A model generated the notes under the pieces. The model was not told where the DNA came from and did not search any database. It saw nothing but the letters and a program-made list of their open reading frames with translations. A stretch of 63,757 nt of DNA from Methylomonas sp. (GTDB lineage Bacteria > Pseudomonadota > Gammaproteobacteria > Methylococcales > Methylomonadaceae), in NCBI GenBank assembly GCA_002929135.1, contig PESC01000057.1:1-63757 (forward strand). The letters run 5' to 3'. How positions within the stretch are numbered: position 1 is the stretch's first letter; every line of letters begins with the position of its first letter. Shown here piece after piece: positions 57,465 through 63,757 of the stretch. The position numbers and the translations under genes are program-made.

Positions 57465-57592
57465 TGAAAGAAATAGGGATGAGGCAAAACAGCAGCCATT
57501 AAACCATAAGGCCACCCGCTGAAAATGCCTTGAAAACCATAGCGACCAGACATCGCCTGGCAATAAATGACGATATGAAAAAGCAAGAAGAG

Positions 57593-57623
57593 GCACTGCG
57601 GAAGCAGGGTGCCTCCGCAGTGC
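57593..57623 (-). terminator. Intrinsic terminator after fba
   Basis: Perfect 10-bp stem GCACTGCGGA and TCCGCAGTGC around an 11-base loop. On the minus strand it is followed by a T/C-rich stretch ending TTTTT. It closes the RuMP cluster and separates it from recQ. Confidence 0.7.
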
Positions 57624-57638
57624 TGATACGAACGAGAC

Positions 57639-58715
57639 TTACAGTGTATTGACCGCGTTCAATTCCTGGAAAGCTTGTTGCAGGCGCACAATCATGCCTT
57701 CTTGGCTAGCGCGTTGCCATACACGAGGGTCATAAAACTTTTTGTTGGGCTTGTCGGCGCCATCGGGGTTGCCGATCTGGCCTTGCAGATAGCCCTCGTT
57801 TTTCTTGTAATAGTTCATCACACCTTCCCAAGATGCCCATTGGGTATCGGTATCGATGTTCATCTTGACGACGCCATAGCTGATGGACTCTTTGATTTCC
57901 TCAGGCGAAGAGCCCGAGCCGCCATGGAATACGAAAGTCAGCGATTTGGCCGGTAAGCCAAATTTTTCCGATACGTATCTTTGTGAGTTATCGAGAATTT
58001 TCGGGGTCAGTTTGACATTGCCTGGCGAGTAGACGCCGTGCACATTGCCAAATGAGGCTGCGATGGTGAAACGGTGGCTGATTTTGCTCAAATGTTCGCA
58101 AGCGTAAGCCACATCTTCCGGCTGTGTATACAACGCGGAGTGATCCATGCCCGAGTTGTCGACACCGTCTTCCTCTCCACCGGTACAACCCAGTTCGATT
58201 TCCAGCGTCATGCCCATTTTCGACATGCGCTCCAGGTATTTACCGCAGGTTTCGATGTTTTCTTCCAGGCTTTCTTCAGACAAATCCAGCATGTGCGAGC
58301 TGAACAAAGGCTTGCCGGTGGCGGCAAAGTGTTTTTCACCTTCATCCAGCATGCCATCAACCCATGGCAGCAATTTTTTGGCCGCATGGTCGGTATGCAG
58401 TATGACGGGAACGCCGTACAGTTCAGCCATTGCATGAACGTGGCGGGCACCGGAAATCGCGCCAGCGATGGAGCAGCCCTGGCCTTCCAGTTTCAAGCCT
58501 TTACCGGCAACAAATGCGGCACCACCATTCGAGAACTGGATGATGACGGCTGATTTTGCTTTTGCGGCGGCTTCTAGTACCGAGTTGATGGTATCGGTGC
58601 TGATGACATTGACTGCCGGCAGCGCAAAGTTGTTTTCCTTGCAGATCGAGAAGATTTTTTGCACATCTTCACCGGTGACTACGCCGGGTTTTACTACATC
58701 TAAAATTTTTGCCAT
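57639..58715 (-). CDS. fba: Class II fructose-bisphosphate aldolase
   Basis: 358-residue zinc aldolase acting in the cleavage part of the RuMP cycle and in gluconeogenesis. Asp109 and the zinc His110 (VILHTDHAAKKL) match the E. coli FbaA numbering; SSHMLDLSEE and the phosphate-binding FVFHGGSGS are present. Last gene of the cluster hps-phi-tkt-orf-tal-fba. Confidence 0.95.
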   Translation of the reverse strand: MAKILDVVKPGVVTGEDVQKIFSICKENNFALPAVNVISTDTINSVLEAAAKAKSAVIIQFSNGGAAFVAGKGLKLEGQGCSIAGAISGARHVHAMAELYGVPVILHTDHAAKKLLPWVDGMLDEGEKHFAATGKPLFSSHMLDLSEESLEENIETCGKYLERMSKMGMTLEIELGCTGGEEDGVDNSGMDHSALYTQPEDVAYACEHLSKISHRFTIAASFGNVHGVYSPGNVKLTPKILDNSQRYVSEKFGLPAKSLTFVFHGGSGSSPEEIKESISYGVVKMNIDTDTQWASWEGVMNYYKKNEGYLQGQIGNPDGADKPNKKFYDPRVWQRASQEGMIVRLQQAFQELNAVNTL

Positions 58716-58740
58716 GATACTAACCTATTGATAATGAAAG

Positions 58741-58768
58741 AAGGCCGCGTACTTGATTCGGCGGCCTT
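58741..58768. other. Hairpin between tal and fba
   Basis: Inverted repeat AAGGCCGC and GCGGCCTT with a 12-base loop. The downstream T-run on the minus strand is poor, so it may be a processing or stability element more than a terminator. Confidence 0.55.
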
Positions 58769-58827
58769 GGCATTTAGGGCGATGTCACGCGCGTGTCGTC
58801 ATGCGCGTGATCTTTGCCACTCTGAAA

Positions 58828-59817
58828 TCAAGCTTCCAAAGCAGCCAAACGATCGGCCAGCAGTTTTTCCAATGTTTCCAGTGCTTTTGCGAAACCGTCG
58901 ATACCTTCAGCCAGTTTGTCTTTTGCCATGCGGTTTTCGTCGTGCATACGGTCGAAAGTCGCTTTGTCGACGCTGATTTTTTCGATATTGACACTGGCCG
59001 CATGAACCGGATCCAGTTTGCGCGGCAGTTCAGCTTCGATGGATTGCAGTTCGGCCAACAAAGACGGCGCGATAGTCAACAAGTCACAACCTGCCAATTC
59101 GGTGATTTCACCGATGTTGCGGAAGCTGGCACCCATGACTTCGGTTTTGTAACCGAACTTTTTGTAGTAGTTGTAAACCTCGGTAACCGACAATACACCG
59201 GGGTCTTCGTGTGGCGCATAGGAATCACGACCGGTGTCTTTTTTGTACCAGTCCAGAATGCGGCCTACGAATGGCGAAATCAGCTGAATGCCGTTCTCGG
59301 CACAAGCAATCGCCTGGTGCATGCCGAACAGCAAGGTCAGGTTGGTATGAATGTTTTCTTTTTCCAGCACCGCAGCCGCTTGAATGCCTTCCCAGGTAGC
59401 AGCAATCTTGATGAGAATACGTTTTTCAGTATCGATACCTGCCGCTTGATACTGGGCAATGATGTCGTGTGCCTTGGCAATAGTGCCTTCGGTGTCGTAG
59501 GACAAACGGGCATCGACTTCGGTAGAAACGCGGCCTTCAATGATTTCCAGAATTTTCAGGCCAAAAGAAACCGCGAGGCGATCGAACGCCAATGCAGCGA
59601 CTTCTACAGCGGATGCGCCAGCACCCAAGGTTGCACGGGCACTTTTCAAGGTGTCATCGACGATGCCTTGGTATTGCGGCATTTGCGCAGCAGCAGTAAT
59701 CAATGACGGATTAGTGGTCGCATCACGTGGCTTGAAGGTTTCAATTGCCTGAATGTCGCCAGTGTCCGCGACGACTACTGTCATCTCGCGGAGTTGTTCA
59801 AGTAGGTTTCTTGCCAT
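58828..59817 (-). CDS. tal: Transaldolase
   Basis: 329-residue class I enzyme for the carbon rearrangement stage of the RuMP cycle. The Schiff-base lysine is Lys137 in [22 protein letters not shown] near the N-terminus is the family signature. Length fits the classical TalB form. It lies downstream of a structured 245-base gap and upstream of fba. Confidence 0.95.
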   Translation of the reverse strand: MARNLLEQLREMTVVVADTGDIQAIETFKPRDATTNPSLITAAAQMPQYQGIVDDTLKSARATLGAGASAVEVAALAFDRLAVSFGLKILEIIEGRVSTEVDARLSYDTEGTIAKAHDIIAQYQAAGIDTEKRILIKIAATWEGIQAAAVLEKENIHTNLTLLFGMHQAIACAENGIQLISPFVGRILDWYKKDTGRDSYAPHEDPGVLSVTEVYNYYKKFGYKTEVMGASFRNIGEITELAGCDLLTIAPSLLAELQSIEAELPRKLDPVHAASVNIEKISVDKATFDRMHDENRMAKDKLAEGIDGFAKALETLEKLLADRLAALEA

Positions 59818-60061
59818 GAAATTATCCTCGTTATTTAAATGTATGGGTTAAATCGGCGCTTTGCCGATCAAAAATGAAAACGCTAAGACACAAGCCAGGT
59901 TGCCAGAAACAAAAATCGCCACTCATTGCTCCCTGGATTTGCACATGGCAAATCGCGTCAAGGCGCAACTCGTGGCGATCTCCCGTGACCATTTTTAGCG
60001 GCTTTGGCGCTTTGACCTGGTGAATCCCCAATGAATTGTTACCAAGTCCTCGTGTGCGTCA
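59818..60061 (-). other. Structured leader/attenuator region upstream of tal
   Basis: 244 bases with several inverted repeats. ATCGCCAC (59915-59922) pairs with GTGGCGAT (59972-59979); between them GATTTGC/GCAAATC (59936-59954) forms an inner hairpin. On the minus strand the outer stem is followed by TTTTTGTTT, as in a terminator. A second hairpin ATCGGC-GCTTT-GCCGAT lies at about 59852-59868, nearer tal. No riboswitch class was recognised. Confidence 0.55.
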
Positions 60062-60736
60062 TCAAGATTTGTCGCGCAGGTATTTTTCGACACCGGTTGC
60101 GCTTGCAGCCGCTGCTGCCTTGTCTTTGACGATTTGTTTCGCCATATATTTCGCTACACCGGTCGCGGGTTGTTGTTCAGTTTGTTTTTCAAGGTATTTG
60201 GCGACGCCAGTTTTATTGGCGCCCATTTTTTCCAGATACTTTTCAACACCTGTCGATCCCGATACAGCAACGTCATCCGATGAAGCCGAACCCGATTTGA
60301 CTTTGGATTTTTTGTTAAAGACAAAGAAACCTGCAATGGCCAGAACGATCAGGCCAATCATTGAAAAATCGGAAGAACCTGCTTTTTCATTCTGAATGAC
60401 TTCATTGGAAACGCTGGCTGCCGATGCCGTCGCTTTAGGCGCAGATGACGAATCACTCGATGCGCTTGGCGCCGTGGAGGAATGTTTGTAGTCGGCATCG
60501 TGGTAAACCACTTTGGGTTTGTAATTGGTTGCCGGGTAATTGGCGTCATCTGCTTCAGCTTTAGCTTCGACTTTGGCAGCATCTGCCTCAGCCGGTTGAC
60601 TTTGACTTGCCGATGAATCGCTGTAAACCACCTTGGGCTGAAAATCCGTTGCGGGATAATCAGATTCGGCCATCACGGAAGTGCTAACCAGCAGTAATGT
60701 TGCCAGCGCAGCGTTGGTTAATGGATTTTTATTCAC
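60062..60736 (-). CDS. Unrecognised single-pass membrane protein with TGVxKYL repeats, in the RuMP cluster
   Basis: 224 residues, not recognised. Order: signal peptide (about 1-23, cleaved after SVMA); two repeats YPATDFQPKVVYSD (27-40) and YPATNYKPKVVYHD (67-80) separated by an Ala/Glu/Lys-rich stretch; a Ser/Ala-rich linker; a transmembrane helix FSMIGLIVLAIAGFFVF (about 124-140) with basic residues KKSKVK just after it; then four copies of TGV(E/A)KY(L/M) at 162, 176, 192 and 214. Topology implies repeats 1-2 outside, TGV repeats in the cytosol. GTG at 60736 with GAGGTGA upstream is preferred to a GTG at 60745. Lies between tkt and tal in the same orientation. Confidence 0.8.
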   Translation of the reverse strand: MNKNPLTNAALATLLLVSTSVMAESDYPATDFQPKVVYSDSSASQSQPAEADAAKVEAKAEADDANYPATNYKPKVVYHDADYKHSSTAPSASSDSSSAPKATASAASVSNEVIQNEKAGSSDFSMIGLIVLAIAGFFVFNKKSKVKSGSASSDDVAVSGSTGVEKYLEKMGANKTGVAKYLEKQTEQQPATGVAKYMAKQIVKDKAAAAASATGVEKYLRDKS

Positions 60737-60764
60737 GTTTCTCACCTCATTCGTTGAAACCTTA

Positions 60765-60794
60765 AATCGAGGCTTGGCTTGCCAAGCCTCGATT
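60765..60794. other. Perfect hairpin between tkt and the TGVxKYL gene
   Basis: 14-bp perfect inverted repeat AATCGAGGCTTGGC / GCCAAGCCTCGATT with a 2-base centre. On the minus strand it is followed by TTTAAGG, a weak T-run. Probable terminator or RNA-stability element just after the tkt stop. Confidence 0.6.
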
Positions 60795-60802
60795 CGTCAT
60801 AT

Positions 60803-62815
60803 TCAAAGCACCGCTTCGACGTTGGCGACGACATTATCGACAGTGAAGCCAAACTCTTTGAAGAGTTGACCTGCGGGCGCCGACTCACCGAAACGATCCA
60901 GCCCGACCACTCTGCCATGGCTGCCAGCGTATTTCCACCAGCCGTCGGTAACGCCAGCTTCAACCACGACACGACTGGTCACATTCGCAGGCAGAACGCT
61001 GTCTTTGTAGGCTGCGTCTTGTGCGTCGAAAACGTTGGTGGACGGCATGGATACCACACGGATGCTCTTGCCTTTGGCTTCCAGTACTTCTGCGGCTTTG
61101 ACGGCCAGTTCGACTTCGGAACCTGTGGCGATGATGATCGCATCTGGGGTACCTTTGCCATCTCTAAGAATGTAACCGCCTTTGCTGACTGCATCGATCT
61201 GCGCTTGGCTACGCGCCATGTGCGGCAGGTTTTGACGCGAGAAGATCAAAGTGCTTGGACCATCTTTGCGTTCAATGGCGGCTTTCCAGGAGATGGCCGA
61301 TTCCACTGCGTCGCAGGGGCGCCAGACCTGCATGTTGGGAATCATGCGCAGGGTGGCAGTTTGTTCAACCGGTTGGTGGGTTGGGCCATCTTCGCCCAAG
61401 CCAATGGAGTCGTGGGTATAGACGAATATGCCAGGGGCTTTCATCAATGCAGCCATACGCAGGGCGTTACGGGCGTATTCCGAGAACATCAGGAAAGTCG
61501 CGCCGTAGGGTTTGAAGCCGCCGTGCAGGGTAATGCCGTTCATGATGGCGCTCATGCCGAATTCGCGCACACCGTAGTAGACATAGTTGCCGTCAAAACC
61601 TGGGGCACATACGTCTTTGCAACCGGACCACAAGGTCAGGTTGGAACCAGCCAAGTCGGCAGACCCCCCCATCAGTTCAGGCAGCAAGGGACCAAAACCG
61701 TTAAGAGCGTTTTGCGAAGCTTTGCGGCTGGCGATGGTTTCGCCTTTTTCGTTGACGGCAGCAATGAAGGCATTGGCTTTTTCGTTCCAGTCTTTCGGCA
61801 GCTCGCCCGCCATGCGGCGTTCGAATTCTGCAGCCAATTGCGGATGGGCGGCTTTGTATTGAGCAAATTTTTCGTTCCAGGCAGCTTCCTGGCGCTCACC
61901 TTTGGCTTTCGCATCCCAACCAGCATAAATATCGGCAGGAATTTCAAAGGGCGCATGGCTCCAACCCAGATTTTCACGGGTAGCGGCCACTTCGGCTTCA
62001 CCCAAGGCAGCGCCATGGCATTCTTCTTTACCTTGTTTATTGGGTGATCCCCAGCCGATGATGGTTTGACAACAGATGATGGATGGTTTGTCTTTGACGC
62101 TACGGGCTTCATCTATGGCTTTTTTCACAGCCTCGGGATCGTGTCCGTCGACTTTCGAGATGACATGCCAGCCGTAAGCTTCGAAGCGTTTCGGGGTATC
62201 GTCATGGAACCAGCCGTGGACGTTACCATGACCGCGAACTTCGCCATCAATGGAAATGTTGTTATCGTCATAGAAGGCGATCAGTTTACCCAAACCCATG
62301 GAGCCGGCCAGTGAGCAAGCTTCGTGAGAAATGCCTTCCATCAAGCAGCCGTCACCTAGGAAGGCGTAGGTGTAGTGATCGACGATGTCATGCCCAGGGC
62401 GATTGAATTGTCCCGCTAGCGTGCGTTCGGCCAATGCGAAGCCGACGGCATTGGTGATGCCTTGCCCCAAAGGGCCTGTGGTGGTTTCGACACCATCGGT
62501 GTAGCCATATTCAGGATGTCCCGGCGTTTGGGAGTGTAATTGACGGAAGCGTTGCAGCTCTTCAACGGGCAAGTTGTAGCCCGACAGATGCAGCAACGAG
62601 TAAATCAGCATGGAACCGTGACCATTGGACAGAATGAAGCGGTCGCGATTGGCCCATTTCGGGTTATTAGGGTTATGACTAAGAACGTCGTTCCATAGTA
62701 CTTCTGCAATGTCCGCCATACCCATCGGGGCGCCTGGGTGCCCGGAATTGGCTTTCTGGACAGCGTCCATACTAAGGGCGCGGATGGCGTTCGCTAAGTC
62801 TCGGCGCGAAGGCAT
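60803..62815 (-). CDS. tkt: Transketolase
   Basis: 670-residue thiamine-diphosphate enzyme that regenerates ribulose 5-phosphate acceptors in the RuMP cycle. TPP motif [19 protein letters not shown]-terminal [19 protein letters not shown], and the C-terminal [15 protein letters not shown] are intact. AAGGAGA precedes the ATG. Lies between phi and the TGVxKYL gene. Confidence 0.96.
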   Translation of the reverse strand: MPSRRDLANAIRALSMDAVQKANSGHPGAPMGMADIAEVLWNDVLSHNPNNPKWANRDRFILSNGHGSMLIYSLLHLSGYNLPVEELQRFRQLHSQTPGHPEYGYTDGVETTTGPLGQGITNAVGFALAERTLAGQFNRPGHDIVDHYTYAFLGDGCLMEGISHEACSLAGSMGLGKLIAFYDDNNISIDGEVRGHGNVHGWFHDDTPKRFEAYGWHVISKVDGHDPEAVKKAIDEARSVKDKPSIICCQTIIGWGSPNKQGKEECHGAALGEAEVAATRENLGWSHAPFEIPADIYAGWDAKAKGERQEAAWNEKFAQYKAAHPQLAAEFERRMAGELPKDWNEKANAFIAAVNEKGETIASRKASQNALNGFGPLLPELMGGSADLAGSNLTLWSGCKDVCAPGFDGNYVYYGVREFGMSAIMNGITLHGGFKPYGATFLMFSEYARNALRMAALMKAPGIFVYTHDSIGLGEDGPTHQPVEQTATLRMIPNMQVWRPCDAVESAISWKAAIERKDGPSTLIFSRQNLPHMARSQAQIDAVSKGGYILRDGKGTPDAIIIATGSEVELAVKAAEVLEAKGKSIRVVSMPSTNVFDAQDAAYKDSVLPANVTSRVVVEAGVTDGWWKYAGSHGRVVGLDRFGESAPAGQLFKEFGFTVDNVVANVEAVL

Positions 62816-62848
62816 GTAGGTCTCCTTAAATTGTATTTGCTAAGTTGA

Positions 62849-62871
62849 GTCTGGCGCTTTTACAACCAGAC
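62849..62871. other. Hairpin in the phi-tkt spacer
   Basis: Inverted repeat GTCTGG / CCAGAC with an 11-base loop, inside the 199-base gap between phi and tkt. The gap also holds a small ACACT/AGTGT repeat near 62917-62934. The gap probably has a tkt promoter; none was placed. Confidence 0.4.
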
Positions 62872-63014
62872 GTCAGTGAGATGAGGTTGGGTAAACCGTA
62901 AGGGGGCAGAGCCACACTATGCTTACAGTGTCTTCGAGTAATATCGATTAAATCTTGACATCGAGATACTCCGGCATGCAGCAAATTGTTTCAATGCAAG
63001 CCGGAGATGCCTGG

Positions 63015-63548
63015 TCATTCCAGGTTGGCGTGTCTTGATCTCATTTCTTCTTCCGGGATACCTTTCTCATGTATGACATGGGAAATGGTCGCTTCCAGGA
63101 AAAGCAGGGTAGACAGCTCGAACACCGTGCCCATGGGCATACCTCTTACTTTGCCATATTGCTCGGAGCGACCGATTTGCAAAGTAATATCCGCCATATC
63201 GCCGATAGTTGAGTCATTTTTCGCAGAAATCAGACAAATTTTCGCGCCGATCTCTTTCGCTCTTTTGGTGAATGCAATCAACTGCTCGGTTTCACCCGAA
63301 CCCGAAATAATGATCAGCAAATCGCCTGCTTTGATGCTTGGCGTTACGATTTCACCCACTACGCTGACATCGTAACCCGCATGCATGAGTCGCATGGCAA
63401 AGAAGTTACCCACCAACTTCGAGCGGCCCGCACCGGAGATAAAAACGCGCTTGGATTGGTCGAGCATGTCAACCAGATTTTTATCCTGCGTATCAGGCGT
63501 TGCTTCCAGTATGCTTGATATTTTGTTGATGACTAAATTCTGATGCAT
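63015..63548 (-). CDS. phi: 6-phospho-3-hexuloisomerase
   Basis: 177-residue SIS-domain enzyme isomerising 3-hexulose-6-phosphate to fructose 6-phosphate, the second fixation step of the RuMP pathway. SIS motifs: RVFISGAGRSKLVGNFFAM and LIIISGSGETEQLIAFTKRA (shown in parts SGAGRSKLVG and SGSGETEQL). It follows hps by three bases. Also named hxlB or rmpB. Confidence 0.93.
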   Translation of the reverse strand: MHQNLVINKISSILEATPDTQDKNLVDMLDQSKRVFISGAGRSKLVGNFFAMRLMHAGYDVSVVGEIVTPSIKAGDLLIIISGSGETEQLIAFTKRAKEIGAKICLISAKNDSTIGDMADITLQIGRSEQYGKVRGMPMGTVFELSTLLFLEATISHVIHEKGIPEEEMRSRHANLE

Positions 63549-63551
63549 GAC

Positions 63552-63757
63552 TTACACCGCTGCGGCTTCAACCAGTTCACGAATCTCACGAGCCGCTTCA
63601 GCAGGTGACGCTGCACCGTAGATTGCCGCACCGACAACGATGATGTTGGCACCGGCTTTGACGGTTTGATCGATGGTTGCCGGTTTGATGCCGCCAGCAA
63701 CGGAAACGCGAACGCTCAGGCCCAGTGAAGTTACTTCGTTCAAGTCGCCGAACGGGG
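63552..63757 (-). CDS. hps: 3-hexulose-6-phosphate synthase, C-terminal part (runs off the window)
   Basis: The last 67 or so codons of a gene whose start lies beyond the right edge. The visible end of the TIM barrel reads LSVRVSVAGGIKPATIDQTV and NIIVVGAAIYGAASPAEAA, the phosphate-binding loops of the OMP-decarboxylase superfamily branch that fixes formaldehyde onto ribulose 5-phosphate. Adjacency to phi supports the call. First gene of the RuMP cluster as seen here. Also named hxlA or rmpA. Confidence 0.9.
   Translation of the reverse strand, partial: PFGDLNEVTSLGLSVRVSVAGGIKPATIDQTVKAGANIIVVGAAIYGAASPAEAAREIRELVEAAAV

Noticed and set aside
60779-62047. 422-codon plus-strand frame opposite tkt
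   Set aside because: Antisense shadow of transketolase with composition typical of such frames.

Overview
This window looks like a chromosomal segment of a gammaproteobacterial, RuMP-pathway (type I) methanotroph or methylotroph, with Methylomonas and relatives as the best guess. The RuMP genes on the right edge point there: 3-hexulose-6-phosphate synthase (partial), 6-phospho-3-hexuloisomerase, transketolase, transaldolase and class II fructose-bisphosphate aldolase. The housekeeping blocks have gammaproteobacterial gene orders (trpF-trpB-trpA-accD-folC-dedD-cvpA-purF-metZ, yebC-ruvC-ruvA-ruvB, lptM-lysA-dapF-DUF484-xerC). A PEP-CTERM-type surface protein fits as well. Genus is inferred; no rRNA or methane monooxygenase gene is present.

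Layout. 1-12.6 kb is almost all minus strand: a double PilZ protein, metZ, purF, cvpA, dedD, folC, accD, trpA, trpB, trpF, then a DUF2231 membrane protein, a lipoprotein ApbE, an isochorismatase-type hydrolase and smpB. 12.7-14.8 kb (plus) carries an SNF-type sodium symporter with ratA and ratB. A phosphate-selective porin-like gene (minus) follows, bracketed by two related palindromic repeats, then a large dynamin-like GTPase. 18.8-28 kb holds yicC, a divergent Ser/Thr kinase, dusA, folE, hemH, a MutS-type ATPase with two predicted membrane helices overlapping purT, a lytic transglycosylase and a YihY-type membrane protein. 28-37 kb (minus) holds pyrE, hemW, an NgoMIV-like restriction-modification pair, ruvB-ruvA-ruvC-yebC and serB-serA.

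37-50 kb holds a TlpA-like thioredoxin, a PEP-CTERM protein, a 1213-residue pyruvate:ferredoxin oxidoreductase paired with a dihydroorotate-dehydrogenase-like flavoprotein, the lysine/peptidoglycan-precursor operon, prfC, and an intergenic patch rich in mobile-element debris. 50-57.5 kb holds parE, an unrecognised membrane protein, trpS, a small PilZ protein, queD, a DUF1249 gene and recQ. 57.6 kb to the end is the RuMP cluster, read right to left: hps, phi, tkt, an unrecognised membrane protein, tal, fba. Strong hairpins lie between most of its genes.

The most unusual item is the unrecognised gene between tkt and tal. It encodes an apparently exported, single-pass protein with two YPAT...PKVVY repeats outside and four TGV(E/A)KY(L/M) repeats predicted on the cytosolic side. 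Its position suggests a structural or recruiting role in formaldehyde assimilation, but that is inference. Other items worth checking are the NgoMIV-like R-M pair with a duplicated methyltransferase start, the membrane-anchored MutS-like ATPase, the dynamin-like GTPase with an altered P-loop, and several dispersed intergenic repeats, one of which supplies the stop codon of a gene. No tRNA, rRNA, CRISPR array or complete insertion sequence was seen.
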